Shown here in pieces: positions 17,979 through 26,553 of a stretch of DNA of 48,844 nt. Every line of letters starts with the position of its first letter. Positions within the stretch are counted from its first letter, which is position 1. The notes under the pieces are model-generated. The model was not told the DNA's origin. It was given only the letters and a program-made list of their open reading frames with translations, and did no database searches. Origin of the DNA: Algoriphagus marincola HL-49 (lineage in GTDB: Bacteria; Bacteroidota; Bacteroidia; Cytophagales; Cyclobacteriaceae); the NCBI GenBank assembly GCA_001314815.1, contig LJXT01000010.1:1-48844 (forward strand). The letters run 5' to 3'. Made by a program: the position numbers and the translations under genes.

Positions 17979-18539
17979 ATGTCAAATCACCGAGTAGCTT
18001 CCCGCTATGCCAAGTCTATCTTGGAGTTGGCCCTTGAAAAAGGAGTTTTGGAGGAAGTACATGCAGACTTTCAGAAGCTAAGTGCCATTGCCAAAAGCAA
18101 TAGTGACTTGGGTTTCGCCCTGAAAAATCCAGTTTTATCTTCTGACAAAAAACTGAAAGTTTTAAAGTCCTTGTTTGCGGAAGGTGGTCAAGCTATGACT
18201 CTGACCTTTTTCGAGATCGTTTCCCGAAAAAACCGTGAAGCAGTTCTTTTGGACGTAGCCAAGGAGTTTGAAGCGCAGTACAATCTTCACAAGTCTATTC
18301 AGGTAGCTTATTTGACCACGACTTTCCCTGTTGACGATGCGATGCGTTCGGAATTTGGGAGAATTGTGAAAGAAATATCCGGCTTAAAGACCGTACAGTT
18401 GGTTGAAAAAGTCGATCCTAATCTGATTGGAGGATTTATCCTGAAGGTCAATGACCGTCAGTTGGATGAATCTCTAAGCAGCAAATTGAGAATTCTAAAG
18501 ATGGAATTCCAAGAAAACCATTACGAAAGTAAAATCTAA
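17979..18539 (+). CDS. atpH: F0F1 ATP synthase subunit delta
   Basis: A 186-residue soluble protein with the OSCP/delta layout: an N-terminal helical bundle (HRVASRYAKSILELALEKG, FALKNPVLSSDKKLKVL) and a C-terminal part ending in GGFILKVNDRQLDESLSSKLRILK, a well-known family signature. It joins the b stalk to the top of the alpha/beta hexamer. It lies 10 bp after atpF and 27 bp before atpA. Confidence 0.95.
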   Translation: MSNHRVASRYAKSILELALEKGVLEEVHADFQKLSAIAKSNSDLGFALKNPVLSSDKKLKVLKSLFAEGGQAMTLTFFEIVSRKNREAVLLDVAKEFEAQYNLHKSIQVAYLTTTFPVDDAMRSEFGRIVKEISGLKTVQLVEKVDPNLIGGFILKVNDRQLDESLSSKLRILKMEFQENHYESKI

Positions 18540-18566
18540 TCAAAAAAGCATTAATCAATCGATATC

Positions 18567-20144
18567 ATGGCAGAAGTAAGACCAGATGAAGTTTCGGCAA
18601 TCCTAAGAGAGCAACTTGCAGGAGCCCGAACAGAAGCCGAACTCGAAGAAGTGGGTACAGTCCTCCAAGTAGGGGATGGGGTAGCCCGTATCTATGGACT
18701 TTCTAAGGCGCAGGCCGGTGAATTGCTGGAATTCGACAATGGTCTGAAAGCAATGGTACTTAACCTGGAAGAGGACAATGTCGGTGCAGTACTCTTCGGT
18801 GACTCTAAAGTCATCAAAGAAGGTGATACTGTCAAGCGCACCAAAAAGATTGCCTCCATCCAAGTGGGTGAAGGAATGCTCGGTCGTGTAGTGGATACCT
18901 TAGGTAATCCTATCGACGGTAAAGGTCCGATTGCCGGTGACTTATACGAAATGCCTTTGGAGCGTAAAGCACCGGGTGTAATCTACCGTCAGCCAGTAAC
19001 TGAGCCACTTCAGACAGGTATTAAGTCTATCGATGCGATGATTCCAATCGGAAGAGGACAGCGGGAATTGGTAATTGGTGATCGTCAGACTGGTAAGACA
19101 GCTGTAGTAATCGATACTATCCTTAACCAAAAAGAATTTTACGACAGAGGAGAGCCTGTATTTTGTATTTATGTAGCTATTGGTCAGAAAGCTTCTACCG
19201 TAGCAGGTGTGGTAGCTGCCCTCGAAAAAGGTGGAGCGATGCCTTACACTGTTATTGTTCTGGCAGGTGCATCTGATCCTGCTCCAATGCAGTTCTTCGC
19301 GCCGTTTACGGGTGCATCAATTGGTGAGTTTTTCCGTGATACCGGACGTCCTGCTTTGGTGGTTTATGATGACCTTTCCAAGCAAGCCGTAGCCTACCGT
19401 GAAGTTTCTCTTCTTTTGAGAAGACCTCCGGGACGTGAAGCTTATCCTGGTGATGTATTCTACTTACACTCGAGATTGCTGGAAAGAGCTGCGAAAATCA
19501 ATAAGTCTGACACGATTGCGCAGCAGATGAACGACCTTCCTAAGTCTATCAAGCCTTTGGTGAAAGGTGGAGGTTCTTTGACCGCCCTTCCTATCATCGA
19601 AACGCAAGCAGGTGACGTTTCCGCTTATATCCCAACGAACGTAATTTCCATTACTGACGGACAGATCTTCTTGGAGACTAACCTCTTCAACTCCGGTATC
19701 CGTCCTGCGATCAACGTGGGTATCTCTGTATCCCGTGTAGGTGGTAACGCACAGATCAAATCCATGAAAAAAGTAGCCGGTACTTTGAAGTTGGATCAGG
19801 CACAGTTCCGTGAATTGGAAGCATTTGCCAAGTTCGGTTCTGACCTAGACGCCACTACCAAGCGTACCATCGAAAGAGGTCGTCGTAACCAGGAAATCCT
19901 AAAGCAGCCTCAGTACTCCCCGGTCTCTGTAGCGCATCAGGTAGCCATCATCTATGCTTCTACCCGAGGCTTGATGGATACAGTTCCTGTGGAGAAAGCA
20001 AGAGCTTTTGAGAAAGACTTCTACATTCTATTGGATGCATCTTATCCTGAAGCATTGGAATTGATCCTTGCCGGCAAGATTGATGATGCAGGGGAAATAT
20101 TGAAGAAAGCTGCCGCTGAATTGGCACCTAAATTCGCAAAATAA
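18567..20144 (+). CDS. atpA: F0F1 ATP synthase subunit alpha
   Basis: A 525-residue subunit with the three-domain alpha layout. The Walker A motif is GDRQTGKT (171-178), followed by '[49 protein letters not shown]', which is very typical. Alpha carries the non-catalytic nucleotide sites; the catalytic beta subunit is not in this window. Codon choice here is visibly more selective than in neighbours, as expected for a highly expressed gene. Confidence 0.98.
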   Translation: MAEVRPDEVSAILREQLAGARTEAELEEVGTVLQVGDGVARIYGLSKAQAGELLEFDNGLKAMVLNLEEDNVGAVLFGDSKVIKEGDTVKRTKKIASIQVGEGMLGRVVDTLGNPIDGKGPIAGDLYEMPLERKAPGVIYRQPVTEPLQTGIKSIDAMIPIGRGQRELVIGDRQTGKTAVVIDTILNQKEFYDRGEPVFCIYVAIGQKASTVAGVVAALEKGGAMPYTVIVLAGASDPAPMQFFAPFTGASIGEFFRDTGRPALVVYDDLSKQAVAYREVSLLLRRPPGREAYPGDVFYLHSRLLERAAKINKSDTIAQQMNDLPKSIKPLVKGGGSLTALPIIETQAGDVSAYIPTNVISITDGQIFLETNLFNSGIRPAINVGISVSRVGGNAQIKSMKKVAGTLKLDQAQFRELEAFAKFGSDLDATTKRTIERGRRNQEILKQPQYSPVSVAHQVAIIYASTRGLMDTVPVEKARAFEKDFYILLDASYPEALELILAGKIDDAGEILKKAAAELAPKFAK

Positions 20145-20156
20145 ATCAGAATCCAT

Positions 20157-20176
20157 CCGGAGGTGAAAGCCTCCGG
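20157..20176 (+). promoter_or_regulatory. hairpin between atpA and atpG
   Basis: CCGGAGG (20157-20163) pairs with CCTCCGG (20170-20176) across a 6-nt loop. No T-run follows, so it is not a full terminator. It may stabilise the 3' end of the atpA segment or tune the atpA:atpG ratio. The gap is 59 bp, the widest among the F1 genes present. Confidence 0.4.
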
Positions 20177-20203
20177 TATTTATACTAGAAGAAACACGCA
20201 CGA

Positions 20204-21079
20204 ATGGCTAACCTGAAGGAAGTAAAGCAGCGGATTACCTCGGTAGTGTCCACACAGCAGATCACCAAAGCCATGAAAATGGTGTCGGCTGCCAAGCTGA
20301 GAAGGGCACAAGACCGGATCGTTCAGATGCGTCCTTATTCGCAGAAGCTGACCGCTATCCTCAACAATGTCTCTGCCTCTTCTGAGGGATCTGCAGATAT
20401 CGTTTATGCGCAAAAGCGGGATGTGAAGAAAGTCCTGATTATTCCGATCACTTCGGATAAGGGACTTTGTGGTGCCTTCAATTCTAATATTATCAAGGCA
20501 ACCAACGCCGCTATTCGGCAGCAATTTGAAGGTAAAGAGATTACTATTCTTCCTTTGGGAAAGAAAGCTTTTGAAGCCTTCAAAAAGACAGATTATACCC
20601 TCGTGGATCAATTCTATGGAGTATTCTTGGACTTGTCTTTCGACGTAGTGCGAGAGGCAGCCGAATTCGCCATGAATGGTTTTGCAGCAGGTGATTACGA
20701 TCAGGTGACATTGGTGTACAACGAGTTCAAAAACGTAGCTACTCAAATCGTCCAAACTGAGCAGTTTTTGCCAATGGCAAAAGAGGAGACCGAAGAGGAA
20801 GAAGCTACCGCTGAGACAGATTATATCTTGGAGCCATCCCGAGCTTATATCATCGAAGAATTGGTGCCTACATCCTTGAAGATTCAGGTTTACAAGGCCG
20901 TCTTGGAAAGCAATGCTTCCGAGCATGGTGCCCGAATGACAGCGATGGATAAAGCGACTGAGAATGCGGGTGAGCTATTGAAGGAGCTTCGCTTGATGTA
21001 CAACCGTACACGTCAGGCAGCGATTACCAACGAAATCCTGGAGATTGTGGCCGGTGCCAACGCCCTCGAAGGCAGCTAA
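20204..21079 (+). CDS. atpG: F0F1 ATP synthase subunit gamma
   Basis: A 291-residue central-shaft subunit. The N-terminus MANLKEVKQRITSVVSTQQITKAMKMVSAAKLRRAQ and the C-terminus ARMTAMDKATENAGELLKELRLMYNRTRQAAITNEILEIVAGANAL are the family's two signature coiled-coil helices. Residues about 188-200 carry an acidic insert (EETEEEEATAETD). It is the last operon gene and is followed by a strong terminator; atpD and atpC must be elsewhere, as is common in Bacteroidota. Confidence 0.97.
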   Translation: MANLKEVKQRITSVVSTQQITKAMKMVSAAKLRRAQDRIVQMRPYSQKLTAILNNVSASSEGSADIVYAQKRDVKKVLIIPITSDKGLCGAFNSNIIKATNAAIRQQFEGKEITILPLGKKAFEAFKKTDYTLVDQFYGVFLDLSFDVVREAAEFAMNGFAAGDYDQVTLVYNEFKNVATQIVQTEQFLPMAKEETEEEEATAETDYILEPSRAYIIEELVPTSLKIQVYKAVLESNASEHGARMTAMDKATENAGELLKELRLMYNRTRQAAITNEILEIVAGANALEGS

Positions 21080-21101
21080 TCCCAATTCCAAAAATAGATT
21101 C

Positions 21102-21133
21102 AAACCACAACTTGAAAAGGTTGTGGTTTTTTT
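21102..21133 (+). terminator. terminator of the ATP synthase operon
   Basis: A 10-bp perfect stem AAACCACAAC/GTTGTGGTTT (21102-21111 and 21120-21129) has an 8-nt loop, followed by a T-run to 21133. It starts 22 bp after the atpG stop. Confidence 0.92.
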
Positions 21134-21184
21134 GTGGGATTTTAATAAATTGAACTAAAGATTTTAAAGTTTAATCTTATCCGA

Positions 21185-22306
21185 ATGTCAATGAATAAAG
21201 AGATTTTTTCAAATATTAGTAAAATCATTGAAAGGGATAGTAAGTCAACAACTTACAAGTTTGCTTTACTAAGGGCTACTATTGATTTGATTCAGGAGAA
21301 TAGTCCATTTATTGAATTTAAAGAAGATCGAGTCCACCTTCCAATGGGATTGTTAATTGAGAAGTGGATGATTTATTACTTTCCAATTTTTGATTCAATT
21401 CGTAGGATTCCTCAAATAAATGGAACTTCAAATCTTGCTTTTGAAGAATTAATGAAAAGTGTGGTTGATTTCTACAAAAAGAGAAATAGTCTTTCCGGTT
21501 TTAACAATGATTTAAAAAGAAATGGAATTCCGGAGGAGTTGACATCGACCATAAGGAGTCTTGGAGACAAATTGTATTCTACCTTAAGAAGAATGCCGAT
21601 GCATTATATTGGGCGCTCAATTTCTTCAGATTATCACTCTATTTATAAACCGGAAATTCCAAAAATCAATCGACAATTTAGGGGTAGAATTGATTCTGAA
21701 TTCTTAGTATCAAGTTACGGCACCTTCTCAATTCCTAAAGATTATTACGACGCGTTTGAAATTTTAGGAAGTTTTATTGGTGGTCAGGATTCTATTTTAT
21801 TTAAATGGGCTGAATTTTCAGTCAAAGCCTCAGGAAACGAGCTTTCCCTTGAAAGAGTATTAGGTAATTTGGCAAAATCCCCCGTTTCAGAAAGAGATGT
21901 AAAAAAGTCAAAGGAGCTATTTCAGTCAATCTTGTTAAAAAGTGGAGATACGAGGTGTGTATGGTCAGGAAAAAAAACCTCTTCAATTCAAGTCGATCAT
22001 GTAATACCCTTTGCGATTTGGAAAAATAATGATCTATGGAATTTACTTCCAGCAGTCCCAAAGATTAATAATTCGAAAAGAGATAAAATTCCTACACCGG
22101 AACTGATAGAACGTCAGAAAGGTGTGATTCTACATTATTGGGAATTGTTGGACCAAACTCACCATTCTAGATTTCAAAAAGAAATTAAGATAAGTCTTTT
22201 GGGGAATGAGAGTGGGGCTAACTGGAAAGAATTGGCAATTAGTCAATTGAAGGAATCTTGTCATTTTTTAATTGAGAAAAGAGGTTTTGATCCGTGGCAT
22301 CTTTAA
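21185..22306 (+). CDS. HNH endonuclease domain protein
   Basis: A 373-residue soluble protein, AT-richer than the atp genes. The first 230 residues are helical and not recognised. An HNH (beta-beta-alpha-metal) nuclease motif lies at about 255-300: 'TRCVWSGKK', then VDHVIPF with Asp271-His272, then NNDLWNLLPAVPKINNSKRDKIP carrying the later Asn/Lys ligands. Only one Cys of the usual CxxC is present. The active-site residues look intact, so DNA or RNA cleavage is plausible. Its stop overlaps the start of the methyltransferase-HIT gene by 13 bp, so the two are translationally coupled. HNH proteins of this 'LWNLLP...N..K' type are common in mobile and defence loci; the exact target is unknown. 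Confidence 0.8.
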   Translation: MSMNKEIFSNISKIIERDSKSTTYKFALLRATIDLIQENSPFIEFKEDRVHLPMGLLIEKWMIYYFPIFDSIRRIPQINGTSNLAFEELMKSVVDFYKKRNSLSGFNNDLKRNGIPEELTSTIRSLGDKLYSTLRRMPMHYIGRSISSDYHSIYKPEIPKINRQFRGRIDSEFLVSSYGTFSIPKDYYDAFEILGSFIGGQDSILFKWAEFSVKASGNELSLERVLGNLAKSPVSERDVKKSKELFQSILLKSGDTRCVWSGKKTSSIQVDHVIPFAIWKNNDLWNLLPAVPKINNSKRDKIPTPELIERQKGVILHYWELLDQTHHSRFQKEIKISLLGNESGANWKELAISQLKESCHFLIEKRGFDPWHL

Positions 22307-23151
22307 ATAAATATAGTCACCTCACCGCTAAGGAGCGTGAATTCCTTTCTTTTCCAGCAAAAAAGGTAAAAGAAATGGGATTGCTATCTGGAGATATTTT
22401 AGATTTTGGTTGTGGCTATGGTAAAGATGTTGAATTGCTCAGCCAGCAAGGTTTTTCTGTAGAGGGATATGATAAGCATTACCAACCTAAATATCCAGAT
22501 AAGCACTATGATACAATCATTTGCTTTTATGTTTTGAATGTCTTGCTACCTGAAGAACAATCCAAGGTTTTAATGGAAATATCAGCTTTGCTAAAAGCTA
22601 CTGGGAAAGCCTATTTTGCTGTTCGCAGGGATTTGGTTTATGAAGGTTATCGAACGCATAAGGTTTACAAAAAAGCCACCTACCAAACAAATGTGATTTT
22701 ACCTTTCAAGTCAATTTTCAGAAATGATTTTTGTGAAATCTACGAGTATCAACATTTCAATCAATTAAAAAAGGAAAACTCAGAATGCCCTTTTTGCAAT
22801 CCTAGCTCAAAAACAGAATTGATTTTAGAATCTGCTCAAGCCTATTCAATATTTGATAAATATCCTGTTAATAAGGGGCATGCTTTAATTATCCCCAAAA
22901 GACATGTTTCGGATTTTTTCGAATTGAGTTTTAAAGAGCAGTCTTCTTGTTTATTTATGCTAAATGAGGTCAAAAAAGAAATCCAAAAAAGATTTAATCC
23001 AGATGGATTTAATATTGGAATTAATATAGGCGAAAAAGCTGGGCAAACAGTATTTCATGTCCACATTCATCTTATTCCAAGATATTCAGGTGATGTGGAT
23101 GATCCAAGGGGAGGGGTTCGAGGGGTGATTCCGGAAAGGAAGAATTATTGA
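22294..23151 (+). CDS. bifunctional SAM-dependent methyltransferase / HIT-family protein
   Basis: A 285-residue fusion starting at a GTG inside the end of the HNH gene; no nearby ATG keeps the conserved N-terminus. Residues 1-155 are a class I methyltransferase with motif I ILDFGCGYGKD (35-45) and a strand 'YDTIICFYVLNVL' in place of motif IV. Residues 160-285 are a histidine-triad domain with a CPFC zinc pair (165-168) and the catalytic H255-V-H257-I-H259. HIT enzymes hydrolyse or transfer nucleoside monophosphates. The substrate of either half is unknown; the pairing with an HNH nuclease suggests nucleic-acid modification or repair of adenylated ends, but that is inference. Confidence 0.85.
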   Translation: MASLNKYSHLTAKEREFLSFPAKKVKEMGLLSGDILDFGCGYGKDVELLSQQGFSVEGYDKHYQPKYPDKHYDTIICFYVLNVLLPEEQSKVLMEISALLKATGKAYFAVRRDLVYEGYRTHKVYKKATYQTNVILPFKSIFRNDFCEIYEYQHFNQLKKENSECPFCNPSSKTELILESAQAYSIFDKYPVNKGHALIIPKRHVSDFFELSFKEQSSCLFMLNEVKKEIQKRFNPDGFNIGINIGEKAGQTVFHVHIHLIPRYSGDVDDPRGGVRGVIPERKNY

Positions 23152-23172
23152 CCTTCAAAAGCTATTTAGCAT

Positions 23173-24309
23173 TTAATAAACCCCCTGTATCCATCGCTCT
23201 AGAAAGACATCATTGACTTCGTAATAGCTTGTTCCTTCTAAGTTGGTCTCCTGATGGATCATTTCTTTTTCCTGTAAGGCTTGAAGTGACTTGATGACAG
23301 TGGCCGAACTCCCCAAGTTGTATTCGCTGAGAAAGGATTTCGATGTGGGTTGAAAGACCTCTCCGGATTTTGCAATCGCCGTCAAAAGCTTCCATTGTTG
23401 TCCACTCAATAGCGTTCGAAAATGCAAAAAGAAGGATTCATTCTCTTCTAGAATCTGTTGGGCACATTTTTGCCAATCTTCCTGCTCGTAGACTTTTTTA
23501 GAAACTTGGAAAAGTCGGTTACTCAGCAGCTGCACATAATAGGTATGGCATTTAGCCCATTCTAGCATTTGATTTGCAAGTTTGGGAGATAGGTTCTTAC
23601 CGTACTTTTTAAAAATCATTACTAAGAAGTTGGCATACACTTCCTGATCTATTTTCTTGAGTTGAAGGGGGCTTGCACTTTTGAAAAAAGGGCGGGAAGG
23701 ATTGGAAAACAACTCGTTTAAAATGGACTGTTGACTTCCTGAAAAAAGGAAAAATACATTTTGAAGTCGCTGAATCACCGAACGTAACCAAGCGTCTGTA
23801 TTCTTTTCCGGATAGGCATGAATTTGCTGAAATTCATCAATCGCGATGATAATGGGCCTTTCCCACTGTTCCAAAAAGCTAATTAAATCTATGACAGGTT
23901 GCTTGGCATCACTTACGTGGAAACTGACCTGTGGTAATCCACTCAGCTGATCAAAGAATATGGAAGGCCTGAGGGTTTTGATAAAAGCCCATACTTTCTT
24001 CCCCAAGCTGTCTTTTTCAGAAAAATGATGCAATAAGGCTGTGCCAAGCGAGTTTAGGAACTGTTTTTCATTTTCTGTTGAAAGGATATCTATGTAAATA
24101 AAATCCCAATCACTCGGTAAGTGGTCTGCGATGTGATGGATTAAGGCAGTTTTCCCAAGTCTCCGTCTTCCATATAAAAGGCAGGATTGTCCATTGGTAA
24201 GGTTTTGGATCAGCTGATCACGTTCTTTTTCTCGATCGCAGAAGTATTCGGGACCATAATAGCCGGTCGTTGGAAAGGGATTGGCGGGAGTCTTATAGCG
24301 TTTTTGCAT
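23173..24309 (-). CDS. AAA-family ATPase with C-terminal winged helix
   Basis: A 378-residue P-loop protein of the prokaryotic 'ATPase_2'/MNS-type clade. Walker A GRRRLGKT is at 47-54, Walker B IIIAIDEF at 153-160, and a sensor-like FLFSGSQQS at 188-195. The C-terminal region (about 310-375) resembles a winged helix (SKSFLSEYNLGSSATVIKSLQALQEKEMIHQE). Such ATPases often accompany mobile or signalling loci and many bind DNA through the winged helix; the role is not established. It converges with the methyltransferase-HIT gene (21 bp apart) and has striking palindromic repeats in front of its start. Upstream DNA is otherwise non-coding for 200 bp. Confidence 0.85.
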   Translation of the reverse strand: MQKRYKTPANPFPTTGYYGPEYFCDREKERDQLIQNLTNGQSCLLYGRRRLGKTALIHHIADHLPSDWDFIYIDILSTENEKQFLNSLGTALLHHFSEKDSLGKKVWAFIKTLRPSIFFDQLSGLPQVSFHVSDAKQPVIDLISFLEQWERPIIIAIDEFQQIHAYPEKNTDAWLRSVIQRLQNVFFLFSGSQQSILNELFSNPSRPFFKSASPLQLKKIDQEVYANFLVMIFKKYGKNLSPKLANQMLEWAKCHTYYVQLLSNRLFQVSKKVYEQEDWQKCAQQILEENESFFLHFRTLLSGQQWKLLTAIAKSGEVFQPTSKSFLSEYNLGSSATVIKSLQALQEKEMIHQETNLEGTSYYEVNDVFLERWIQGVY

Positions 24310-24323
24310 ATAGATCAGCTTAA

Positions 24324-24382
24324 CTTACTATTAATAACTTACCAAAGGTAACTTACCAAAGGCAACTTACCAAAGGTAAGTT
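24324..24382. repeat. tandem 14-bp hyphenated palindromes upstream of the AAA ATPase (operator-like)
   Basis: Three consecutive 14-mers CTTACCAAAGGTAA (24338-24351, 24352-24365 with one change, 24366-24379) follow a degenerate copy at 24324-24337. Each contains the palindrome TTACC-AAA-GGTAA. The last copy extends to a perfect 19-bp palindrome with 8-bp arms (24364-24382). The array covers roughly -15 to -73 relative to the ATPase start codon, where a repressor or self-regulating winged-helix protein would bind. Confidence 0.8.
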
Positions 24383-24509
24383 GACGAAGTTTCTGCTGAA
24401 AGGTCTTTATAAACCTTTTTATCGGTTAAAAAGTCTTTAGTCTCAATGCTATTCTCCCAAAGAGCGAATCTATCTATGATTAAGCCTCTCTTTTTCGATG
24501 ATATCAAGC

Positions 24510-24926
24510 TTAGAGTGCCGGACCCTTGTAGATATTTTTTTTCTTGCCAAATAGTCCATCGATGGAGATATTTCCTCCTCCCTGAATCAAGAGTGCCAAA
24601 AAGCATATCAAGTAAAGCAAGGGGAGTTCTTTTTTGCCAAAAGGATCATCCCAATGGGCATAAAAGGCCGCAGTGAGCATGGTGATGATCAGGGGTATGG
24701 CAGCCAATCGTACCTTAAATCCGATCATCACCAATATCGCACAGCCTACCTCAGCAAATGTGGCCAAAGCCAAGGATACTGTTGGTCCCAAACCAAAGGG
24801 GTCGGCAAACTTGACTTCATCAGCCATTAGGCGGTTGATTTTTGGGATACCGTGTGTGAGCATCATTCCTCCGGCACCCAATCGAATGATCAATAGTGCT
24901 AAGTTCTTTTCAAGGGTTTGTCGCAT
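24510..24926 (-). CDS. DoxX family membrane protein
   Basis: A 138-residue protein with four hydrophobic helices and the family pattern 'LLIIRLGAGGMMLTHGIPKINRLM', 'FAEVGCAILVMIGFKVRLAAIPLIITM' and a C-terminal 'LIQGGGNISIDGLF'. DoxX/SURF4-like proteins are inner-membrane proteins associated with quinone or redox functions; no substrate can be named. It is a single gene, 262 bp from the hydroxyproline operon, and is probably transcribed alone. Confidence 0.85.
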   Translation of the reverse strand: MRQTLEKNLALLIIRLGAGGMMLTHGIPKINRLMADEVKFADPFGLGPTVSLALATFAEVGCAILVMIGFKVRLAAIPLIITMLTAAFYAHWDDPFGKKELPLLYLICFLALLIQGGGNISIDGLFGKKKNIYKGPAL

Positions 24927-25187
24927 TGGATTAAGGGGTTTTAATAGGTTTTGATTTCCTCAAACTATTACGAGATGTGAGAGATGGAAGTTAAATGTTT
25001 TGGATAAGGGGTAAAATGGGATGGTTGGTTGAATCTTTAATCCTTTGATAGGAATTGAATGGAATCATCCGTCGGAGATTGGATATCCAAATCAAATGGC
25101 CAACATGCTTCCAACTCCCATCTTCCTACTTCCAACCCATAAAGATTGGAAACTAGTTTTGGTCTATTATTTCTATAATTCAGGCAC

Positions 25188-26435
25188 TTAATTAAACCTT
25201 CCTACCTCAAATCCGCCTAGTTCCATTGTAGGTTCTTTTTGCTGATGGAGTTCGGCAAGAAGCCTTCCCGTAGCGGGTGCCATGGAGATTCCCATCATGG
25301 AGTGTCCACTGCCTACTAAGACATTGGAATAGCCCGGCGCATAGCCGATGTAGGGTAAGCCATCCGGGGAGCAGGGCCGAAGTCCTTTCCAGATGTCGGT
25401 TTCATTGGGGAATTGTGCTTGAAAGTCCGGATAGTAGCGGTTGATCGACTCGAAAATTCCCTGCACTCGTTTCATGTCGATTTTTTGGTTGGTGCCTGCA
25501 ATCTCCATCGTGCCTCCAAATCGAATCTTGTTGCCATAGGGGCTCACTGCGACTTTCATTTCGGTTAGAATGCTCGCTTGCTTGATTTCAGGCTGGTTTT
25601 TTTGGATAAAAGAGTATCCTTTTCCACCCATCATGGGAAGAGAAAACCCTAGTTTTTTCGCTAACTCACCCGACCAAGAGCCCCCACAAAGCAGGACCTT
25701 CTCAGCTTCTATTTTCCCTTTGTCAGTTAAGACGGCTTCTACTTTTCCACTTGACTTTTCAAATCCTAATACCTGGGTTTCAGTTAGAAATTCGACTCCT
25801 TTTTCTTCCAGATACTTTTTCAGAAAACTGTACAAAGCACCCGGGTCCAGGTGGGCATCACCGGGAAAGAGTACTGCCCCTCGAACTTTTACTTCCAAGT
25901 TGGGTTCGATCTTTTGGATATCGGCAGGGCTGAGGATTTCTGCGGCCAGACCGTGCTTTCTGGCAACATGAGCAAATTCTATTTCTTCTTTTTCGACAGT
26001 CGCTGTCTGATAGACCATCATCAAACCTTTTTCCTGAAAAGCCAAGGCTGCCTCCGGGTGATTTTCCCGAAAAGCCAAATAAAGGGACTTTGAAAGCAGG
26101 GAGATATTCTTGAGATAAGGAATGGCTTTTTCGACCTGTTTTTGGTTGGCAGATTTGAAAAAGAGCAAACTCCACTGTAATAGCTTGTAATCAAAGCGGG
26201 GATGGATGTAGAAGGGGCTTTTGGAGGAAAACATCCAAGAAATCCCCTTGGCAATCATACCGGGTGCGGCGAGCGGAATGATATGACTGGGTACAATCAT
26301 GCCGGCATTCCCTGTGGAGCAATTGTCCTTCAGGTCTGTGCGGTCAATGACCTTGACTTCAATACCTTCCTGCTGCAAGAAATAAGCGGTGAAGAGTCCT
26401 ACTATTCCTCCGCCGATGATAATGGTAGATTTCAT
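25188..26435 (-). CDS. FAD-dependent oxidoreductase, probable cis-4-hydroxy-D-proline dehydrogenase/oxidase
   Basis: A 415-residue DAO-superfamily enzyme related to D-amino-acid dehydrogenase DadA. The FAD-binding GGGIVGLFTAYFLQQEGIEVKVID is at 7-31; GNAGMIVPSHIIPLAAPG (43-60) and WKGLRPCSPDGLPYIG near the C-terminus are also typical of the family. By itself it could oxidise many D-amino acids. Its place behind a 4-hydroxyproline epimerase, a DapA-like deaminase and a semialdehyde dehydrogenase points to oxidation of cis-4-hydroxy-D-proline to pyrroline-4-hydroxy-2-carboxylate. It is a single-subunit type, not the multi-subunit dehydrogenase of some Pseudomonas. It is the last gene of the operon. 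Confidence 0.85.
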   Translation of the reverse strand: MKSTIIIGGGIVGLFTAYFLQQEGIEVKVIDRTDLKDNCSTGNAGMIVPSHIIPLAAPGMIAKGISWMFSSKSPFYIHPRFDYKLLQWSLLFFKSANQKQVEKAIPYLKNISLLSKSLYLAFRENHPEAALAFQEKGLMMVYQTATVEKEEIEFAHVARKHGLAAEILSPADIQKIEPNLEVKVRGAVLFPGDAHLDPGALYSFLKKYLEEKGVEFLTETQVLGFEKSSGKVEAVLTDKGKIEAEKVLLCGGSWSGELAKKLGFSLPMMGGKGYSFIQKNQPEIKQASILTEMKVAVSPYGNKIRFGGTMEIAGTNQKIDMKRVQGIFESINRYYPDFQAQFPNETDIWKGLRPCSPDGLPYIGYAPGYSNVLVGSGHSMMGISMAPATGRLLAELHQQKEPTMELGGFEVGRFN

Positions 26436-26452
26436 TTGGAATCCTTTCCTTT

Positions 26453-26543
26453 GAGGTCTTCAAGACCTCGAAGGTATCTTTTGAAAGATAGACACTGTGA
26501 ATTAAGACCTTCGAGTCCCGATATTTTTCGGGACTCAAAGGTC
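26453..26543. repeat. palindromic repeat in the epimerase-oxidoreductase gap
   Basis: A perfect inverted repeat GAGGTCTT-C-AAGACCTC lies at 26453-26469. A second, longer one has arms 26506-26521 and 26528-26543 (15 of 16 matched; core GAGTCCCGA/TCGGGACTC). The two hairpins also share AAGACCTTCGAG-type sequence in opposite orientation, so the whole gap can fold as one structure. Confidence 0.8.
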
Positions 26544-26553
26544 ACCTCAACGA

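Noticed and set aside
20180-20926. 248-residue minus-strand ORF
   Set aside because: Antisense to atpG and lies wholly within it apart from the short leader; no domain or signal of its own.
21185-23151. Classical type II restriction-modification pair
   Set aside because: The methyltransferase half has no recognisable DPPY/NPPY/PCQ motif and is fused to a HIT domain, so a standard DNA methylase call is not supported.
24324-24382. CRISPR or simple microsatellite
   Set aside because: Contiguous 14-bp repeats without spacers; the internal palindrome points to binding sites instead.
24997-25187. Additional repeat element upstream of DoxX / downstream of the oxidoreductase
   Set aside because: Contains TGGAAGTT/ACTTCCAAC-like words and a weak palindrome GATTGGATATCCAAATC, but no boundaries or second copy can be shown by eye.
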